The notes below the pieces were generated by a model. That model saw nothing but the letters and a program-made list of their open reading frames with translations. It ran no database searches and was not told the DNA's origin. Made by a program: the position numbers and the translations under genes. A stretch of DNA of 64,000 bases from Pseudovibrio sp000156235. GTDB lineage: Bacteria; Pseudomonadota; Alphaproteobacteria; Rhizobiales; Stappiaceae. Shown here in pieces: positions 7,749 to 16,370 of this stretch; position 1 is the first letter of the stretch; each line of letters starts with the position of its first letter. The DNA is taken from positions 310,001 to 374,000 of the forward strand of contig NZ_DS996810.1 of the NCBI RefSeq assembly GCF_000156235.1. Direction: 5' to 3'.

Positions 7749-8978
7749 TCAATCACCATTGCCGGGGGCAGGGATGCCTCTGGCTTTGGCAGCTCCAGTC
7801 AGGAAGCCACGCATTGTTTTGAACAATTCAGGTTCATCAAGAAGGAATGCATCGTGTCCGCGAGAACTCTCGATCTCGACGAAGGAGACGTTTGCTCCGG
7901 CTGCGTTGAGGGCGCGTACAATATCCTTGCTTTCCGAGGTTGGGAAAAGCCAGTCGGTGGTGAAGGACATGACGCAGAAACGGGTGTCGCTGTGCAAGAA
8001 TGCATTGGCCAGCTTGCCGCCATGTGCTGCTGCTAGATCGAAGTAGTCCATCGCGCGGGTCACATAGAGGTATGAGTTTGCATCGAAGCGGTCCACGAAA
8101 GTCATACCTTGGTGACGCAGATAGCTCTCGATCTGGAAGTCCGCATCAAAGCCAAAGGTGATGGCAGAGCGGTCTTGCAGATTGCGGCCAAACTTGTTGT
8201 GCAGGCTTTCGTCAGACATGTAGGTGATGTGCGCTGCCATGCGGGCAACGGACAGGCCCTTCAAAGGACGTTTGCCTTCTTTGGCGTACTGACCGTGGCA
8301 CCAGTCCGGATCTGCCATCACAGCCTGACGACCGACTTCGTGGAAAGCGATGTTCTGACTGGAATGGCGTGGGCCAGTTGCAATTGGAACAGCTGCGAAC
8401 ACCTTTTCCGGATAAGCGGACGCCCATTGTAGCACCTGCATGCCACCCATGGAGCCGCCGACCACTGCAAACAGGGTTTCAATGCCGAGTGCTTCAACCA
8501 GTTTTGCCTGAGAGCGCACCATGTCACCGATTGTGACGACGGGAAGGTCCAGCCCGTAGACTTCATCAGTTTCCGGATTGGTACATGCAGGGCCTGTGGT
8601 GCCGAGGCAGCCTCCGAGCACGTTCGCGCAAATGACGAAGTACTTGTCGGTGTCTACTGGTTGGCCCGGACCAACCATCATAGACCACCAGCCGGGCTTG
8701 CCTGTTACCGGGTTTTCGGAGGCAACGTACTGGTCGCCGGTGAGAGCGTGGCAGACGAGGATGGCGTTGGTTTTGTCTTCATTGAGCTCGCCATACGTTT
8801 CGTAGGCGATCTGCCAAGGCGCAAGTTCTGTGCCTTCATCCAGCCGAAGAGGGTTTTCAGGTCCAAATCGCATGAGCTTGCTGGCAGGCATATCCATCTG
8901 CTCCGCTGCAACACTGGCTTGTGTTGAGGGCGAGGTAATCGGAGTTTTCTCCGGCTGTGCGCTGGCAGTCTCAGTCAT
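7749..8978 (-). CDS. metX: Homoserine O-acetyltransferase
   Basis: MetX transfers an acetyl group (possibly succinyl in some proteobacteria) from acyl-CoA to homoserine at the start of methionine synthesis. The 409-residue alpha/beta-hydrolase has the nucleophile elbow GGSMGG with S176, and likely D342 (TTDWLFP) and H375 (RGHDAFL) completing the triad. LVCHALTGDQYV and CANVLGGCLGTTGP form the oxyanion and substrate region. ATG at 8978 follows GGAAGA at good distance; the frame is open for 18 codons more. The N-terminal 30 residues are Ala/Thr-rich and not conserved. It forms an operon with metW. No SAM-II riboswitch could be recognised in the leader. Confidence 0.95.
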   Translation of the reverse strand: MTETASAQPEKTPITSPSTQASVAAEQMDMPASKLMRFGPENPLRLDEGTELAPWQIAYETYGELNEDKTNAILVCHALTGDQYVASENPVTGKPGWWSMMVGPGQPVDTDKYFVICANVLGGCLGTTGPACTNPETDEVYGLDLPVVTIGDMVRSQAKLVEALGIETLFAVVGGSMGGMQVLQWASAYPEKVFAAVPIATGPRHSSQNIAFHEVGRQAVMADPDWCHGQYAKEGKRPLKGLSVARMAAHITYMSDESLHNKFGRNLQDRSAITFGFDADFQIESYLRHQGMTFVDRFDANSYLYVTRAMDYFDLAAAHGGKLANAFLHSDTRFCVMSFTTDWLFPTSESKDIVRALNAAGANVSFVEIESSRGHDAFLLDEPELFKTMRGFLTGAAKARGIPAPGNGD

Positions 8979-9040
8979 GTTTTCTTCCAAGGTACGTGAA
9001 AGCGAATTGGGTGTTCCTCTAAGGGATTGCAAGAGAGTTT

Positions 9041-9117
9041 TTGCTAGGTGTCTATTGGCAGTGTGTCAACGTTTTCTTTTGCTTTCATCCGCGTTGTTTC
9101 CTATGAATTTACATAGG
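9041..9117. promoter_or_regulatory. Divergent metX / chorismate mutase control region
   Basis: CCTATG (9100-9105) and CATAGG (9112-9117) make a perfect inverted repeat with a 6-nt AT-rich spacer, a plausible regulator site. On the minus strand TTGACA (9069-9064) followed after 17 nt by the weak TAGCAA (9046-9041) could be the metX promoter. Both are eye-based predictions. Confidence 0.35.
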
Positions 9118-9148
9118 TTCTGTTCAATAATTCGAGTGGGTTAGTGCA

Positions 9149-10030
9149 ATGTCTGGGTCTTCATCAGTTACGGATACTAAAATGAGCTTGTCTCAAGTCC
9201 GCGATAAACTGGATGAAGTTGATGACAAACTCCATGCCCTGCTCATGGAACGGGCGGATCTGATTGAGCATATTGTTGCGGCAAAAGCTGAACAAGGTTC
9301 TATGCATGCTGTTTTTCGTCCGTCTCGTGAAGCAGACATTATGCGGCGGCTGGTTGAGAACCACCGGGGTGTTCTGCCAATTATGTCATTGGAACATATC
9401 TGGCGTGAGATAATCTCTTCGCTGACCAAAGCCCAGACAACTTATCGTGTTCATCTTGATGGAAGTGCAGATCGAGTCGCCATGAGTGAGCTGGCGCGGT
9501 TCTATTTTGGATATGCGGTTGAGCAGCGGCGCGAGATCGATCCTTCTGCTGTGCTTGCTGAGGTTGATTATTCACAGGTCGATCTTGGCGTAATTGCGCT
9601 GGATGAGCGTGCGGAAACGCCCTGGTGGCGTGGTCTGGGATTGCGTGAGGACGGTTCAAGCGGTCCATCGATTATTGCGCGGCTCCCGTTTCTGGTGGTT
9701 CAGGATCGTCCGGCAGATTTGCCAGCTGTTGTTGTTGCTGCGCAGACCGCTGAAACGGAGAAGCCGGATATCTGCGTTTACGATGTGCGTTGGACCGGGG
9801 CTATACCGGGCTCATTGATGCACAAAGGTATAGAAGTGTTGAGTTTTTATCGCAGTTTTGAGGGCGTAGATGCGCTATTAGCTGTTCCGGGGAATATATC
9901 CGAGCAAGAGCTGGCGACTTTCTTTGAAACTGCTGAGGCGACGCCGGATAAACTTAGATATGTCGGTGGATACCCCGCGCCGCTTGACCTAGATGATGAA
10001 TTTGATAGTGAAGCAGACGCAGTCCGTTAA
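9149..10030 (+). CDS. Chorismate mutase with degenerate C-terminal domain
   Basis: Chorismate mutase converts chorismate to prephenate, the branch point to phenylalanine and tyrosine. Residues 13-100 are an AroQ-type helical domain: VRDKLDEVDDKLHALLMERADLIEHI, split by helix breaks, then RPSREADIMRRLVENHRG and LEHIWREIISSLTKAQ, which carry the expected Arg, Lys and Glu residues. Residues 105-290 resemble a prephenate dehydratase/periplasmic-binding fold but I see no TRF catalytic motif, so the dehydratase activity has probably been lost. The 293-residue two-part architecture is familiar in rhizobia. It heads a cluster with the aminotransferase and dehydrogenase genes, spaced 32 and 18 bp. Confidence 0.85.
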   Translation: MSGSSSVTDTKMSLSQVRDKLDEVDDKLHALLMERADLIEHIVAAKAEQGSMHAVFRPSREADIMRRLVENHRGVLPIMSLEHIWREIISSLTKAQTTYRVHLDGSADRVAMSELARFYFGYAVEQRREIDPSAVLAEVDYSQVDLGVIALDERAETPWWRGLGLREDGSSGPSIIARLPFLVVQDRPADLPAVVVAAQTAETEKPDICVYDVRWTGAIPGSLMHKGIEVLSFYRSFEGVDALLAVPGNISEQELATFFETAEATPDKLRYVGGYPAPLDLDDEFDSEADAVR

Positions 10031-10062
10031 ATTGCGTGTTTTTTGAATGAAGGAATGAGTTG

Positions 10063-11160
10063 ATGGAAGAGCAGGTAGTACGCCCTGTCCCTCGTGCTGG
10101 TGTGTTGGCGATTGATCCGTATGTACCCGGTAAGGCGAAGGCAAACGGTGGGCATAAACTGCATAAGCTCTCCTCCAATGAATCTCCTTTAGGTGCGAGC
10201 CCGAAAGCATTGGAAGCGTATCGCACCATCTCTGAGCTTCAGTATTACCCTGATGGCAGTGCCGGCGAGCTGCGCACTGCGATTGGTGAGGTCTATGGCC
10301 TGAACCCAGATCACATCATTTGCGGCTGTGGTTCTGATGAAGTGCTGAGCCTGCTGGCCTATGCTTATCTGGGCGAAGGTGATGAAGCTATTTATACCAC
10401 GCATGGCTTCCTTGTTTATAAGATTGCGATCCACGCTGCGGGTGCAACGCCTGTTATTGCGCCAGAAAAAGACCTGACCACTGATGTGGACGCTATTTTG
10501 GAGCGCGTGACTGAGAAGACCAAAATGGTCTTTGTGGCGAACCCGAACAACCCGACGGGCACTTACATTCCGTTTGACGAAGTGAAGCGCTTGCATGCCG
10601 GACTGCCAAAGGACTGCATTCTGGTTCTTGATGCAGCGTATGCTGAGTATGTTCGTCGTAACGATTACCAGTCCGGTATTGAGCTGGTTGCAAACTCCGA
10701 GAACGTGGTGATGACACGGACGTTCTCCAAGGCTTACGGTTTGCCAGCGCTACGTGTTGGCTGGGCATATGGTCCTGAGCACATTATTGATGCACTGAAC
10801 CGTATTCGTGGTCCTTTCAACATGAATGCTGCTGCGATTGCAGCTGGTGCTGCTGCTGTGCGGGACCAGGCTTTCATTGAGCAGGCAGTTAGCCACAATA
10901 ACGAATGGTTGCCGTGGGTAGTTAACGAACTGACCAAACTAGGTCTTGACGTAACGCCAAGTGTCGGCAATTTCATTTTGATCCATTTCCCTGAAGAACA
11001 GGGCAAACGGGCTGTCGATGCTGATGCCTTCCTGCTGGAACGCGGGTGTGTGTTGCGGCAAGTGAAAGCCTATGGATTTGATAATGCGCTACGCATGTCA
11101 ATCGGCAGTGAGGAAGCGAACAAGGATGTTGTTGCTGCTCTCACTGAATTTCTGAAGTAG
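10063..11160 (+). CDS. hisC: Histidinol-phosphate / aromatic aminotransferase
   Basis: A 365-residue fold-type I pyridoxal-phosphate aminotransferase of the HisC family. Visible motifs are KLSSNESPLGASP, YPDGSAGELR, CGCGSDEVLSLL, ANPNNPTGTY (NPTG near 163-166), VLDAAYAEY (D190) and TRTFSKAYGLPALRVGW with the cofactor lysine near K223. HisC makes histidinol phosphate, but the position between chorismate mutase and prephenate dehydrogenase suggests it also or mainly transaminates prephenate or aromatic keto acids. ATG at 10063 is preceded by AAGGA. A TTG immediately upstream is less likely. The gene is in one transcript with its neighbours. Confidence 0.92.
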   Translation: MEEQVVRPVPRAGVLAIDPYVPGKAKANGGHKLHKLSSNESPLGASPKALEAYRTISELQYYPDGSAGELRTAIGEVYGLNPDHIICGCGSDEVLSLLAYAYLGEGDEAIYTTHGFLVYKIAIHAAGATPVIAPEKDLTTDVDAILERVTEKTKMVFVANPNNPTGTYIPFDEVKRLHAGLPKDCILVLDAAYAEYVRRNDYQSGIELVANSENVVMTRTFSKAYGLPALRVGWAYGPEHIIDALNRIRGPFNMNAAAIAAGAAAVRDQAFIEQAVSHNNEWLPWVVNELTKLGLDVTPSVGNFILIHFPEEQGKRAVDADAFLLERGCVLRQVKAYGFDNALRMSIGSEEANKDVVAALTEFLK

Positions 11161-11178
11161 TTCTAATAGAAGGTCTCC

Positions 11179-12114
11179 ATGTCTGAACCCTTGTTTGGCC
11201 GGGTCGCACTGATTGGTATCGGTCTGATCGGCTCCTCTCTTTCGCATGTCATGCGCCGCGAAAAGCTGGCGGGTGAAATTGTTGTATCCACGCGCTCAGA
11301 AGTTACTCTGAAGCGTGCGGAAGAGTTGAAGCTTGGGGACCGATATTATCTGGACGCAGCAGAAGCCGTAAAAGGGGCAGACCTTGTCATCGTTTGTGTG
11401 CCGGTTGGTGCATGTGGAGCCGTTGCTAAAACCATTGCGCCGCATCTGGCTGATGGTGCGATCGTGACGGATGTGGGTTCTGTTAAGGCCTCCGTTATTT
11501 CTGCGATGCAGCCGCATCTGCCAGACAGTGTGCATTTTGTTCCGGGCCACCCGATTGCAGGTACCGAATACTCCGGTCCTGATGCGGGCTTTGCCTCTCT
11601 CTTTGAGAACCGCTGGTGCATTCTGACGCCTGTGCCGAACTCTGATCAGGGTGCTACTGAGCGCCTGACTGCGTTCTGGGAAGCGTGTGGCTCTCAGGTT
11701 GAGACAATGGATGCTGAGCACCATGATCTGGTGCTGGCTGTTGTGTCTCACCTTCCGCACATCATCGCGTACAACATTGTTGGAACGGCAGATGATCTGG
11801 AGACTGTGACCAAGTCTGAGGTGATCAAGTACTCCGCTTCTGGTTTCCGTGACTTCACCCGTCTGGCATCTTCTGATCCGACCATGTGGCGTGATGTTTG
11901 CCTGAACAACAAAGAGGCCATTCTGGAGATGCTTTCCCGCTTCTCCGAAGACTTATCTGCGTTGCAACGTGCGATCCGCTGGAGTGACGGGGATGCGCTG
12001 TTCAAGCTGTTCACCCGCACCAAAGGCATTCGCCATCAGCTTGTTGAAGCTGGTCAGGAATCTGCGGCGCCGAACTTTGGCCGTGAGAACGAGCAGGGCG
12101 AGCCAGCAGAGTAA
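11179..12114 (+). CDS. tyrC: Prephenate/arogenate dehydrogenase
   Basis: TyrA/TyrC-type dehydrogenases oxidatively decarboxylate prephenate or arogenate on the way to tyrosine. The 311-residue protein starts with a Rossmann segment VALIGIGLIGSSL (residues 9-21) for NAD(P), then VIVCVPVGACG, VTDVGSVKASV, PGHPIAGTEYSGP and, in the helical C-terminal domain, SHLPHIIAYNIVG and ASGFRDFTRLASSDPTMW, all hallmarks of the family. No ACT domain is present, consistent with arogenate-accepting cyclohexadienyl forms. It starts 18 bp after hisC, with an AGGTCTCC-like site before the ATG, and is followed by a terminator, so the three-gene aromatic cluster ends here. Confidence 0.94.
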   Translation: MSEPLFGRVALIGIGLIGSSLSHVMRREKLAGEIVVSTRSEVTLKRAEELKLGDRYYLDAAEAVKGADLVIVCVPVGACGAVAKTIAPHLADGAIVTDVGSVKASVISAMQPHLPDSVHFVPGHPIAGTEYSGPDAGFASLFENRWCILTPVPNSDQGATERLTAFWEACGSQVETMDAEHHDLVLAVVSHLPHIIAYNIVGTADDLETVTKSEVIKYSASGFRDFTRLASSDPTMWRDVCLNNKEAILEMLSRFSEDLSALQRAIRWSDGDALFKLFTRTKGIRHQLVEAGQESAAPNFGRENEQGEPAE

Positions 12115-12138
12115 ACTTTGCCAGATCGATGAGAATTC

Positions 12139-12176
12139 AACCCGGGTCGGAGTGCTTCTGATCCGGGTTTTCTTTT
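12139..12176 (+). terminator. Rho-independent terminator after tyrC
   Basis: AACCCGGGTC (12139-12148) pairs with GATCCGGGTT (12160-12169) with one G-U pair, followed by TTCTTTT. Confidence 0.85.
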
Positions 12177-12314
12177 GGAGTTGTAACCAAGACCAATCAA
12201 CTTCTCATCAGGGCAGGCGGTGTTGGTTTACCGAGGTTTCAAGAGTGATTTTGAGGTGGCCCCTGTGCTGAATACTCTGAGCGTGAATAAAGCGCTTTCA
12301 GGAGTTTTCATCTG

Positions 12315-12920
12315 ATGAAACTGAATGGATTGGCAGCCGTTGTTGCTGCTGGTTTTGCTGTTGCAAGTTTTGCTGCGATGGCTTCGAAAGAGGATCAGGT
12401 TCCCGCTGGTCCCACTGCTGTTGCTGTTATGAAAGACGTAGATGGCAAGCAGGTTGGCCGGGTGGTTTTGAATGAAACACCGAGCGGCCTTCTTCATATC
12501 ACTGCTTCGTTTGATGAGCTTCCTACTGGGGTGCATGGCTTCCATGTGCATGAGACCGGTCTTTGTGAGCCAACCTTCTCAGCTGCTGGCGGACACTTTG
12601 CGCCAGAAGGAAATGAACATGGCGTTGGCGTTGCCGGTGGACCGCATGCGGGTGATTTGCCGAACTTGCATGTGCCGGAGAACGGGAAGCTGGTGGTGGA
12701 GTACTTTACGGAGAGGCTCGACCTTGCGCCTGATGATCCGGACAGCCTGATTGGCGGGCCGGGTAGGGCGCTGATTGTGCATGCGGACCCTGATGACTAT
12801 CACAGTCAGCCAACGGGTGATGCAGGTGGACGGATTGCCTGTGGGGTGATTGTGCCTGTGACGCAAAATGCAGATGGCTTCCAGAGCTATCCTGAAGAGC
12901 CAGTGAGCGACACCAAGTAG
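12315..12920 (+). CDS. sodC: Cu/Zn superoxide dismutase, periplasmic
   Basis: SodC disproportionates superoxide in the periplasm. The 201-residue precursor has an Ala/Val-rich signal peptide (about residues 1-23, ending near SFAAMA). The mature part has GFHVHETGLC with copper ligands, GGHFAPEGNEHG, AGDLPNLHV for zinc binding and the C-terminal signature GRALIVHADPDDYHS with QPTGDAGGRIACGVI. The two cysteines in HETGLC and IACGV would form the conserved disulphide. Length is normal for bacterial forms. GGAG lies 14 bp before the ATG. Single-gene unit, followed by a hairpin. Confidence 0.96.
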   Translation: MKLNGLAAVVAAGFAVASFAAMASKEDQVPAGPTAVAVMKDVDGKQVGRVVLNETPSGLLHITASFDELPTGVHGFHVHETGLCEPTFSAAGGHFAPEGNEHGVGVAGGPHAGDLPNLHVPENGKLVVEYFTERLDLAPDDPDSLIGGPGRALIVHADPDDYHSQPTGDAGGRIACGVIVPVTQNADGFQSYPEEPVSDTK

Positions 12921-12926
12921 TTTTAG

Positions 12927-12950
12927 CACCGCGTGGTTTTCCATGCGGTG
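12927..12950 (+). terminator. Hairpin after sodC
   Basis: CACCGCGTGG (12927-12936) pairs with CCATGCGGTG (12941-12950) around TTTT with one wobble. Only a short T pair follows, so it may be a weak terminator or the first arm of the structured block downstream. Confidence 0.5.
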
Positions 12951-12963
12951 TTGGCGCTAAAGG

Positions 12964-13324
12964 TTCCCGTGTGAACGGGTGGAGCAAGGCGAACAGGCTC
13001 TGCCTGCGCTACTTGTTAGAAATGTTTCTTCGGCATTGGCTGTTCGCCTCGCCCGGGCCTTTTCTCATGAACACGCGGGCTCCCTCTCGGACAGACGCGA
13101 CAGGCACGTTTGCGCATCACAGATGCGCTTCCATGCCTTTGACAGTTTCCTATCACCACCGGACGCCCTCCGGAACGACCCCAAGCTCCCTACTACCACT
13201 GTGGTCTCAATAGGGTATGGCGCTTCACCGGACCTCCCGACACGATACGTTACCTCATGCCGGTAGCCCAACCCCGCCCACGCCACGGAGCGGACGGTCC
13301 ACTCCTGCCCGAATGCGTGGGCAC
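12964..13324. ncRNA. Unidentified structured block with many inverted repeats, possible RNA element
   Basis: About 360 bp without a convincing gene but dense in complementary arms. Examples: AGGCGAACAG (12987-12996) with CTGTTCGCCT (13040-13049); GCCCG (13051) with CGGGC (13076); GGCA...TGCC enclosing GCGCATC (13112-13118) and GATGCGC (13122-13128); AAGC and CCCTA with ACCAC/GTGGT inside, closed by TAGGG and GCTT (13083-13225); ACCGG with CCGGT (13226-13264); GCCCACGC (13276-13283) with GCGTGGGC (13315-13322). The stretch is visibly richer in G and C than the flanks. This is what a large folded RNA or a group II intron remnant would show, but I could not find a domain V or reverse transcriptase, nor match tmRNA, RNase P or SRP RNA. 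Strand is undetermined. Confidence 0.4.
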
Positions 13325-13524
13325 ATGGACAAGCTTAAGGAGGTTTTGAGCGAGGGGAATAAGTTTTTTGAAGAGGGGCTGCAAAGGGCGTGTTCTGGGC
13401 GTTTTATGGGATCGTTAGCCGGGGTTTGATGACACATACAGGAGTATGTTACCGTTAAGGTAAGTTGCTCGTGTGTGTTGGGAGTGCTGCGGGCAATTGA
13501 GTTTGGTTGGGGAGGGCCATCTCA

Positions 13525-14487
13525 ATGGAGTTTTTTGATCCGATTTCGTATGCGGTGCCGTTTTTTATTATTCTGATGATTGCCGAAGGCGTGGCTTTGA
13601 AGCTGCGCGGCATTGATGGGTATGACGTCAAAGACACGTTTTTCAGTCTGGCGATGGGGATTGGGAGCCTTGTCGTAAAGATCGTGTTTGGAGCGGCTGT
13701 TTCTTATGCGGCGCATAGCTGGGTTTATAGTCATCGCCTTATCGAAAACGTGCCGGTCAACTGGTGGACGATCCTGATCTGCTTTGTGCTTTATGATCTC
13801 GCCTATTATTGGCAGCACCGGTTTGGGCATGAGTATCGCTGGTTCTGGGCGAGCCACGTGAACCACCATTCTTCGCAGCGTTACAATCTCTCGACTGCTT
13901 TACGGCAGACATGGACGGGGACCATCGCGCTTACCTTCATCTTTGGCCTGCCGATTGCGTTGTTTGGGTTTCCGCCGGAGATGATCTTCTTCGTTGCAGC
14001 GTGGAACCTGCTTTATCAGTTCTGGATTCATACGGAACTGGTGGATCGCATGGGGCCGTTGGAATGGATCTTCAACACGCCTAGCCATCACCGCGTGCAT
14101 CATGCAACGAACCCGCGATATTTGGACTCTAATTACGCAGGGACGTTGATCATCTGGGACCGGATGTTTGGCACGTTCAGCCCGGAAGTTGCTGAAGACC
14201 CGCCGCGATATGGGATCGGCAAGAACCTTGAAACCAACAACCTGCTAATCGTTGCGTTTCACGAATGGATTGCGATGGTGAAGGACCTGAAGACCGCGCG
14301 CTCATTGAAAGATGTTTATGGCTACATGTTCCGCACGCCGGGCTGGACACCGGATGGGTCTCGCATGACTACGAAGAAGGCAAAAGCGAACTGGAAGCGA
14401 AAACAGGAGCGTTTGAAGGCGCAGGAAGACGGGTTGCAGAGCGGTGAGGGAGATCCGGCTGCCAAAGCTGTTGAGCCAGCTGAGTGA
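13525..14487 (+). CDS. Fatty acid hydroxylase / sterol desaturase family membrane protein
   Basis: A 320-residue integral membrane di-iron enzyme of the FA_hydroxylase superfamily. Four or so membrane segments precede and interrupt the three histidine boxes: YYWQHRFGHEYRWFW, HVNHHSSQRYN and PSHHRVHHATNPRYLD, which bind the two irons. The C-terminal 70 residues are hydrophilic and Lys/Glu-rich. Family members insert hydroxyls or double bonds into sterols, carotenoids or lipid chains; the bacterial substrate here is unknown. ATG at 13525 has GGGGAGGG 8-10 nt before it, and an upstream in-frame TTG at 13507 overlaps that site, so the ATG is preferred. It is convergent with typA. Confidence 0.88.
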   Translation: MEFFDPISYAVPFFIILMIAEGVALKLRGIDGYDVKDTFFSLAMGIGSLVVKIVFGAAVSYAAHSWVYSHRLIENVPVNWWTILICFVLYDLAYYWQHRFGHEYRWFWASHVNHHSSQRYNLSTALRQTWTGTIALTFIFGLPIALFGFPPEMIFFVAAWNLLYQFWIHTELVDRMGPLEWIFNTPSHHRVHHATNPRYLDSNYAGTLIIWDRMFGTFSPEVAEDPPRYGIGKNLETNNLLIVAFHEWIAMVKDLKTARSLKDVYGYMFRTPGWTPDGSRMTTKKAKANWKRKQERLKAQEDGLQSGEGDPAAKAVEPAE

Positions 14488-14505
14488 GCCTTTGAAGCTC
14501 AACAA

Positions 14506-14531
14506 AAAGGGAGAGCCTAGGCCCTCCCTTT
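14506..14531. terminator. Bidirectional terminator between desaturase-family gene and typA
   Basis: AAAGGGAG (14506-14513) pairs with CTCCCTTT (14524-14531), with an inner GCC/GGC pair. On the minus strand the stem is followed by TT and more T residues, so it is strongest for typA. Confidence 0.82.
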
Positions 14532-14552
14532 GGAATTCTAAGTGTGAGCTGA

Positions 14553-16370
14553 TTAGCTTGCTTTTGCAGCACGCTCAGCGCGTTTGCGCTCATGCGGGCA
14601 GAGCAGCGCTTTACGCAGACGGATGGATTCTGGAGTAACTTCCACCAGCTCATCCTCTGAGATGTAAGAGAGCGCGCCTTCAAGGCTCAGCTTCATTGGG
14701 GTGGTCAGCTTAACCGCATCGTCCTTACCAGCAGAACGGATGTTGGTGAGCTGCTTGCCCTTCAGAACGTTCACTTCAAGGTCGTTGCCGCGGGTGTGCT
14801 CACCTACGATCATGCCCTGATACACCTTGGTGCCCGGATCGATCATCATTGGACCGCGATCTTCCAGGTTGAACAGTGCGTATGCAACTGCTTCGCCCTG
14901 ACCGTTGGACAGCAGAACGCCGGTGTGGCGACCCTGGATCTGACCTTTGTACGGTGCGTATTCGTGGAATACGCGGTTGAAGATTGCTGAACCACGGGTG
15001 TCAGACATCAGTTCTGCCTGATAACCGATGAGGCCACGGGTTGGTGCGTTGAACACGAGACGTGTACGACCACCGCCGGACGGACGCATTTCAAGCAGTT
15101 CTGCTTTGCGCTCGGTCAGCTTCTGAACAACAGCACCGGAGAACTCGTCATCAACGTCGATGATAACTTCTTCGATTGGCTCAAGGCGGTTGCCTGCTTC
15201 GTCTTCCTGATAAACAACGCGCGGACGACCAACGCAAAGCTCGAAGCCTTCACGGCGCATGTTTTCGATCAGGATCGCGAGCAGAAGTTCGCCGCGGCCA
15301 GAAACGATGAATGCATCTGGTTCGTCGGTTTCTTCAACGCGCAGTGCAACGTTACCTTCAGCTTCCTTCAGCAGACGCTCGCGGATAACGCGGGACTGAA
15401 CCTTGGAGCCTTCGGTGCCAGCCAGAGGACCATCGTTCACGCGGAACATCATGGACAGGGTTGGCGGATCGATTGGCTGTGCCTGAATTGGCTCAGTGAC
15501 CTGCGGGTCAACAATGGTGTCAGCAACAGTTGCCTTTGTGAGGCCTGCTACGGAAACGATGTCGCCTGCTTCACCTTCGTCAATTGCCTGACGCTCAAGG
15601 CCACGGAATGCGAGAACCTTGGAAATACGACCGGTTTCGATCAGCTTGCCATCACGGGACAGGGCTTTAACAGCCATGTTTGGTTTCGCAACGCCGGAAG
15701 CGATGCGGCCTGTGAGGATGCGACCGAGGAACGGATCGGATTCGATGGTGGTTGCCAGGAGGCGGAATTCACCTTCTTCAGCCTGTGGCTCGGACACTTT
15801 GTCGAGGATCATATCGAACAGTGGAGCCATGGAGTCCTGAGGACCTGCTGGTTCAAGTGACATCCATTCCTGCTTTGCAGAACCGTAGACGACTGGGAAG
15901 TCGAGCTGCTCTTCGTTTGCATCCAGAGATGCGAAGAGGTCGAACACTTCGTCCAGCACTTCGTCAGCACGCTGCTCAGGCTTGTCGATCTTGTTGATCG
16001 CGACGATTGGCTTGAGGCCAAGCTTCAGTGCTTTACCAAGTACGAACTTGGTCTGCGGCATTGGGCCTTCAGCTGCGTCAACGAGCAGGACAACACCGTC
16101 AACCATGTGAAGGATACGCTCAACTTCACCGCCGAAGTCGGCGTGGCCTGGGGTGTCAACGATGTTGATGCGGGTGTCTTTCCATACAAGCGAAGTGTTC
16201 TTCGCCAGAATGGTGATGCCGCGCTCACGCTCGATATCGTTGGAGTCCATCATGCGTTCTTCGGTGCGCTGGTTGTCGCGGAAGACGCCGGACTGCTTCA
16301 ACAGGACGTCGATCAGGGTTGTCTTGCCGTGGTCAACGTGGGCGATGATCGCAATATTGCGAAGTTTCAT
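14553..16370 (-). CDS. typA: Ribosome-associated GTPase TypA/BipA
   Basis: TypA (BipA) is a translational GTPase of the EF-G class that binds the ribosome and assists 50S assembly and stress or cold adaptation. The 605-residue protein has G1 AHVDHGKTTL at residues 10-19, the switch region RGITILAKNT, G3 DTPGHADFGGEVER, G4 NKIDKP and G5-like GSAKQEW. The C-terminal half contains the TypA-specific PTRGLIGYQAEL and NGQGEAVAYALFNLEDRG. ATG at 16370 follows GGAGCC and gives the family-typical MKLRNIAIIAHVDHGK; the frame extends 21 codons upstream without conserved sequence. Monocistronic. Confidence 0.96.
   Translation of the reverse strand: MKLRNIAIIAHVDHGKTTLIDVLLKQSGVFRDNQRTEERMMDSNDIERERGITILAKNTSLVWKDTRINIVDTPGHADFGGEVERILHMVDGVVLLVDAAEGPMPQTKFVLGKALKLGLKPIVAINKIDKPEQRADEVLDEVFDLFASLDANEEQLDFPVVYGSAKQEWMSLEPAGPQDSMAPLFDMILDKVSEPQAEEGEFRLLATTIESDPFLGRILTGRIASGVAKPNMAVKALSRDGKLIETGRISKVLAFRGLERQAIDEGEAGDIVSVAGLTKATVADTIVDPQVTEPIQAQPIDPPTLSMMFRVNDGPLAGTEGSKVQSRVIRERLLKEAEGNVALRVEETDEPDAFIVSGRGELLLAILIENMRREGFELCVGRPRVVYQEDEAGNRLEPIEEVIIDVDDEFSGAVVQKLTERKAELLEMRPSGGGRTRLVFNAPTRGLIGYQAELMSDTRGSAIFNRVFHEYAPYKGQIQGRHTGVLLSNGQGEAVAYALFNLEDRGPMMIDPGTKVYQGMIVGEHTRGNDLEVNVLKGKQLTNIRSAGKDDAVKLTTPMKLSLEGALSYISEDELVEVTPESIRLRKALLCPHERKRAERAAKAS

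Noticed and set aside
8979..9148. SAM-II riboswitch before metX
   Set aside because: Looked for because metX leaders in alphaproteobacteria often carry it, but the pseudoknot and conserved loop sequence were not found.
12971..13266. Two overlapping plus-strand frames in the structured block
   Set aside because: They are explained better by the high GC inverted repeats; no known protein pattern.
12964..13324. tmRNA, RNase P or group II intron identity for the structured block
   Set aside because: No tag reading frame, no GAGGAAAGTC element, no domain V with its catalytic triad; therefore left unnamed.
13325..13429. 34-codon frame beginning MDKLKEVLSEG
   Set aside because: It is amphipathic and protein-like but has no ribosome-binding site at the right distance and no family I know; not enough to list as a gene.
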